Shown: piece by piece, positions 24,128 through 25,804 of the stretch
How the letters are laid out: every line of letters begins with the position of its first letter
Numbering within the stretch: the first letter of the stretch is position 1
Origin: CAZGUX01 sp046160045
GTDB lineage: Bacteria; Acidobacteriota; Terriglobia; Bryobacterales; Bryobacteraceae
Direction of reading: 5' to 3'
Length of the DNA stretch: 25,804 nt
Assembly (NCBI GenBank): GCA_046160045.1
Contig: JBJXGR010000393.1
Span: forward strand, 1 to 25,804
Translations under genes and position numbers: made by a program
Notes under the pieces: generated by a model
Told to the model about the DNA's origin: nothing
Seen by the model: the letters and a program-made list of their open reading frames with translations, nothing else
The model's database searches: none

Positions 24128-25165
24128 ATGAAAATTGCAATCCTCCGCGGCCCCCGCGACCTGCGGATCGAAGAACAGCCTCTGCTGAACACCGGCAACC
24201 TGGCGCCAGATGAGGTCTGGGTGCAAACCCGGATCTCGGCCTTCAAGATCGGGACCGATCGGGGCAACTACGAAGGCGCTGAACGCGTGCCAGGCGCGCC
24301 CGATTACCCTCGGTGGGTCGGAGACAGCAATCTGGGAATCGTGCGCGGAGTGGGCAGCGCCGTCGCTCGTGTTCGTCCGGGCGACCGGATCGTCACCCGC
24401 CAGCCTCATCAGTCCGAGTACGTGACCACCGAATCGGCCAGCCTCGTGAAGGTGCCCGACGGTGTCGACGACGAAGATGCGGTGTGGGCGCATCTGTACG
24501 CGTTGAGCGCTCACTGCTATCACAAGGGCCAGTTTCGTCCGGGCGAGAACGTCGCGGTTGTGGGTTTGGGCGTGCTCGGTCTGGGAGCGGTCGCGCTGGG
24601 TCCCTTGTTCGGAGGCCGGGTTGCCGCGATCGGCAACAGCCCGGTTCGGCTGGAAATGGCCAAACGAATGGGTGCTGACGCCGCGTTTGCTTCCGGCGAT
24701 CCGGACCTTGGCTCCCGGCTGGATGCCTTCTCGGAAGGCGCCGGGATCGATCTGGTGATCCTGACCGCAAATCCCTGGTCAGCCTACCGCACGGCGCTGG
24801 AGATCGTGCGGCCCAACGGCCGCGTTGCGATCGTCAGCCTGCTCGGACGTGGGGAAGAGCCACTCGATTTCAATCCGCTCTCGATGCAGCTTTTCTACAT
24901 TAAGGGCATCTCGCTGGTCGCGGTCTCCGGACCTGCCGGGTATCTCTATCCGAACGGCACTGAACGTTTCGGCTTGGCCCACGACCGCTATGCGCCTGAC
25001 GTCAACGCGGCGCACGTGCTGTCGCTGATGGCCTCGGGCCGCCTCGAGCCAAAGCGACTAGTCACTCACCGGTTTCCTTACACAGACATGGCCAAGGCCT
25101 ACGAAATGGCCTTCCACCGCGAGAAGTCCATGCTTGGCGTCATCTTCGACTGGCGAAACGCATGA
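24128..25165 (+). CDS. MDR-superfamily dehydrogenase lacking zinc ligands
   Basis: This 345-residue protein has the two-domain layout of the medium-chain dehydrogenase/reductase family: a GroES-like N-terminal half (EVWVQTRISAFKIGTDRG, then VGSAVARVRPGDRIVT at 75-90) and a Rossmann half with VVGLGVLGLGAVALG (144-158). The catalytic Cys normally found after 'CGICGTD' is replaced (SAFKIGTD), the GHE motif is absent, and no four-cysteine lobe is present. It is therefore probably a zinc-independent oxidoreductase. There is no signal peptide, so this looks like the cytoplasmic enzyme of the operon, perhaps acting on a product taken inside. The ATG at 24128 is preferred to the GTG at 24086, which directly follows the previous stop. 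A weak GGGAAG lies upstream. The gap to the previous gene is 42 bp. Confidence 0.82.
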   Translation: MKIAILRGPRDLRIEEQPLLNTGNLAPDEVWVQTRISAFKIGTDRGNYEGAERVPGAPDYPRWVGDSNLGIVRGVGSAVARVRPGDRIVTRQPHQSEYVTTESASLVKVPDGVDDEDAVWAHLYALSAHCYHKGQFRPGENVAVVGLGVLGLGAVALGPLFGGRVAAIGNSPVRLEMAKRMGADAAFASGDPDLGSRLDAFSEGAGIDLVILTANPWSAYRTALEIVRPNGRVAIVSLLGRGEEPLDFNPLSMQLFYIKGISLVAVSGPAGYLYPNGTERFGLAHDRYAPDVNAAHVLSLMASGRLEPKRLVTHRFPYTDMAKAYEMAFHREKSMLGVIFDWRNA

Positions 25166-25291
25166 CGTTTACAATGGTCCTCAAATTCTAAACACCCGCG
25201 AATCTGTGGGTTGCGAATTTCAAGAATGGTCTTCTCCTTGACACCGGGGTATCCTCCGGGCGACATGGCATCCTTTTTTTCGTGAATCCGT

Positions 25292-25440
25292 GCCGCGACC
25301 GTCAGGGAGTCCCCATGGGCCTGCGGCCCACCAAAGGTGATGAAAAACGCGCTTGCAGCCCCGAGCGTAAAGCTGTGGGGCCGACACCCTTCACCACTCC
25401 CGACGGCCCGCGCCATCAGAGGCCTGACCGCAAGGGAGGG
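25292..25440. repeat. Two degenerate copies of a 'gccgcgaccg..agggag' repeat
   Basis: Copy A (25292-25312, gccgcgaccgtcagggagtc) and copy B (25422-25440, gcctgaccgcaagggaggg) share a core with the direct repeats at 25637-25690. Such short GC-rich repeats are, from memory, frequent in Solibacter-type genomes. Copy B runs into gctagc-tt-gctagc (25440-25453). Confidence 0.45.
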
Positions 25441-25518
25441 CTAGCTTGCTAGCGCTGGCCTCGATTTCCGCACACGTTGTAGGGGAGGGGGTTGCACGTT
25501 CCAGGTTCTTCAACCGAC

Positions 25519-25533
25519 CGGTGCCTGGCACCG
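25519..25533. repeat. Short palindrome cggtgcc-t-ggcaccg
   Basis: A perfect 7-bp inverted repeat around a single T. This type of GGTGCC/GGCACC palindrome recurs between genes in several phyla. A second small stem, attggg-caaa-cccaat, lies at 25554-25569. Confidence 0.5.
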
Positions 25534-25636
25534 AAGCGAAGCCAACCGAAGCCATTGGGCAAACCCAATTTTCGCCAGCAAAATCAACCACTTCCCACCC
25601 AAATTGGCTTCGTTCCGTCAACTCTCAACTCCGCAA

Positions 25637-25690
25637 CAGAGCCGCGAGCGGAAGCGAGCGGGCCACCCGCATCAGAGCCGCGAGCGGAAG
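25637..25690. repeat. 18-bp direct repeat pair
   Basis: cagagccgcgagcggaag occurs identically at 25637-25654 and 25673-25690, 36 bp apart start to start. The first copy continues into cgagcgg. The unit itself is partly self-complementary (ccgcgagcgg). Confidence 0.7.
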
Positions 25691-25695
25691 AAGCC

Positions 25696-25794
25696 GTGAA
25701 AAAACAGGGACGTTCACCCCGTTTCACGGCCACAAATCGTTGATTCTCCACGAAACGTTGACCGGGAAACGGGGTGGATGTCCCGTTTTTTCAC
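25696..25794. repeat. Long imperfect inverted repeat, MITE- or REP-like
   Basis: The left arm 25696-25725 (starting gtgaaaaaac, ending caccccgtttc) pairs with the right arm 25766-25794 (starting gaaacggggtg, ending gttttttcac) except for one extra base and about three mismatches. The 40-base interior has a smaller cgtttcacgg/ccacgaaacg partial repeat. The arms carry A- and T-runs at their outer ends, so on either strand a hairpin followed by Us would form. It may be a mobile-element remnant, a RAYT-type REP unit or a bidirectional terminator. Confidence 0.6.
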
Positions 25795-25804
25795 AGCCCG
25801 GAAG

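Larger units (their letters stand above)
25166..25804. other. Non-coding repeat-rich end of the window
   Basis: No reading frame here looks like a gene. The short frames are low-complexity or run across repeats. The stretch holds several small direct and inverted repeats, listed separately, and has the look of a landing zone for short dispersed elements after the operon ends at 25165. No clear terminator with a T-run follows the dehydrogenase stop. Confidence 0.6.

Noticed and set aside
25099..25416. A 105-codon minus frame at the operon end
   Set aside because: It runs across the 3' end of the dehydrogenase and a repeat copy, has no domain and no convincing ribosome-binding site.

Overview
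The window is high-GC DNA, densely packed with genes. I infer an acidobacterium, most likely of the Solibacter/Bryobacter type. The grounds are the combination of Oar-like TonB-dependent receptors with N-terminal carboxypeptidase-regulatory domains and no visible SusD partner, many Tat-exported Gfo/Idh/MocA oxidoreductases, a DUF1080 protein, and GC-rich degenerate repeats of the 'gccgcgaccg' type. No rRNA, tRNA, CRISPR array or intact transposase was found. The taxonomic call rests on gene style only.

Layout. 48-2055: a secreted sialidase-like protein (minus) and a divergent secreted LamG-type protein (plus). 2071-2840: a decayed regulator/antitoxin-like pair. The XRE-family helix-turn-helix frame has no canonical start codon, and the small antitoxin-like gene appears to end at an amber codon just before its expected C-terminal tail. 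2822-8006 (minus): a DUF1080 protein, two Gfo/Idh/MocA oxidoreductases and a TIM-barrel glycosidase-like protein, the last three being tightly packed. 8296-12599 (minus): an Oar-like receptor preceded by a Gfo/Idh/MocA gene, driven by a strong, almost leaderless promoter. 12689-15565 (minus): another glycosidase-like/oxidoreductase pair. 15645-19058 (minus): a second large Oar-like receptor closed by a perfect 15-bp stem. 19059-19398: a divergent promoter region with one good sigma-70-like promoter in each direction. 19399-25165 (plus): a four-gene operon with a third glycosidase-like paralogue, a cupin/SMP-30 lipoprotein, a divergent Gfo/Idh/MocA protein without the EKP lysine, and an MDR dehydrogenase lacking zinc ligands. 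25166-25804: no gene, but a cluster of inverted and direct repeats.

How the genes may work together (inference). The receptors would bring in, or bind, a glycan or glycoside at the outer membrane. In the periplasm, Tat-exported oxidoreductases carrying tightly bound nucleotide would oxidise sugar units, the DUF1080 (3-keto-glycoside hydrolase family) protein would cleave the keto-glycoside, and the SMP-30 domain would open sugar lactones. Three paralogous TIM-barrel proteins with a shared C-terminal beta domain would act on the glycan itself. The set looks like an oxidative, periplasmic route for glycoside breakdown rather than a classical hydrolase locus.
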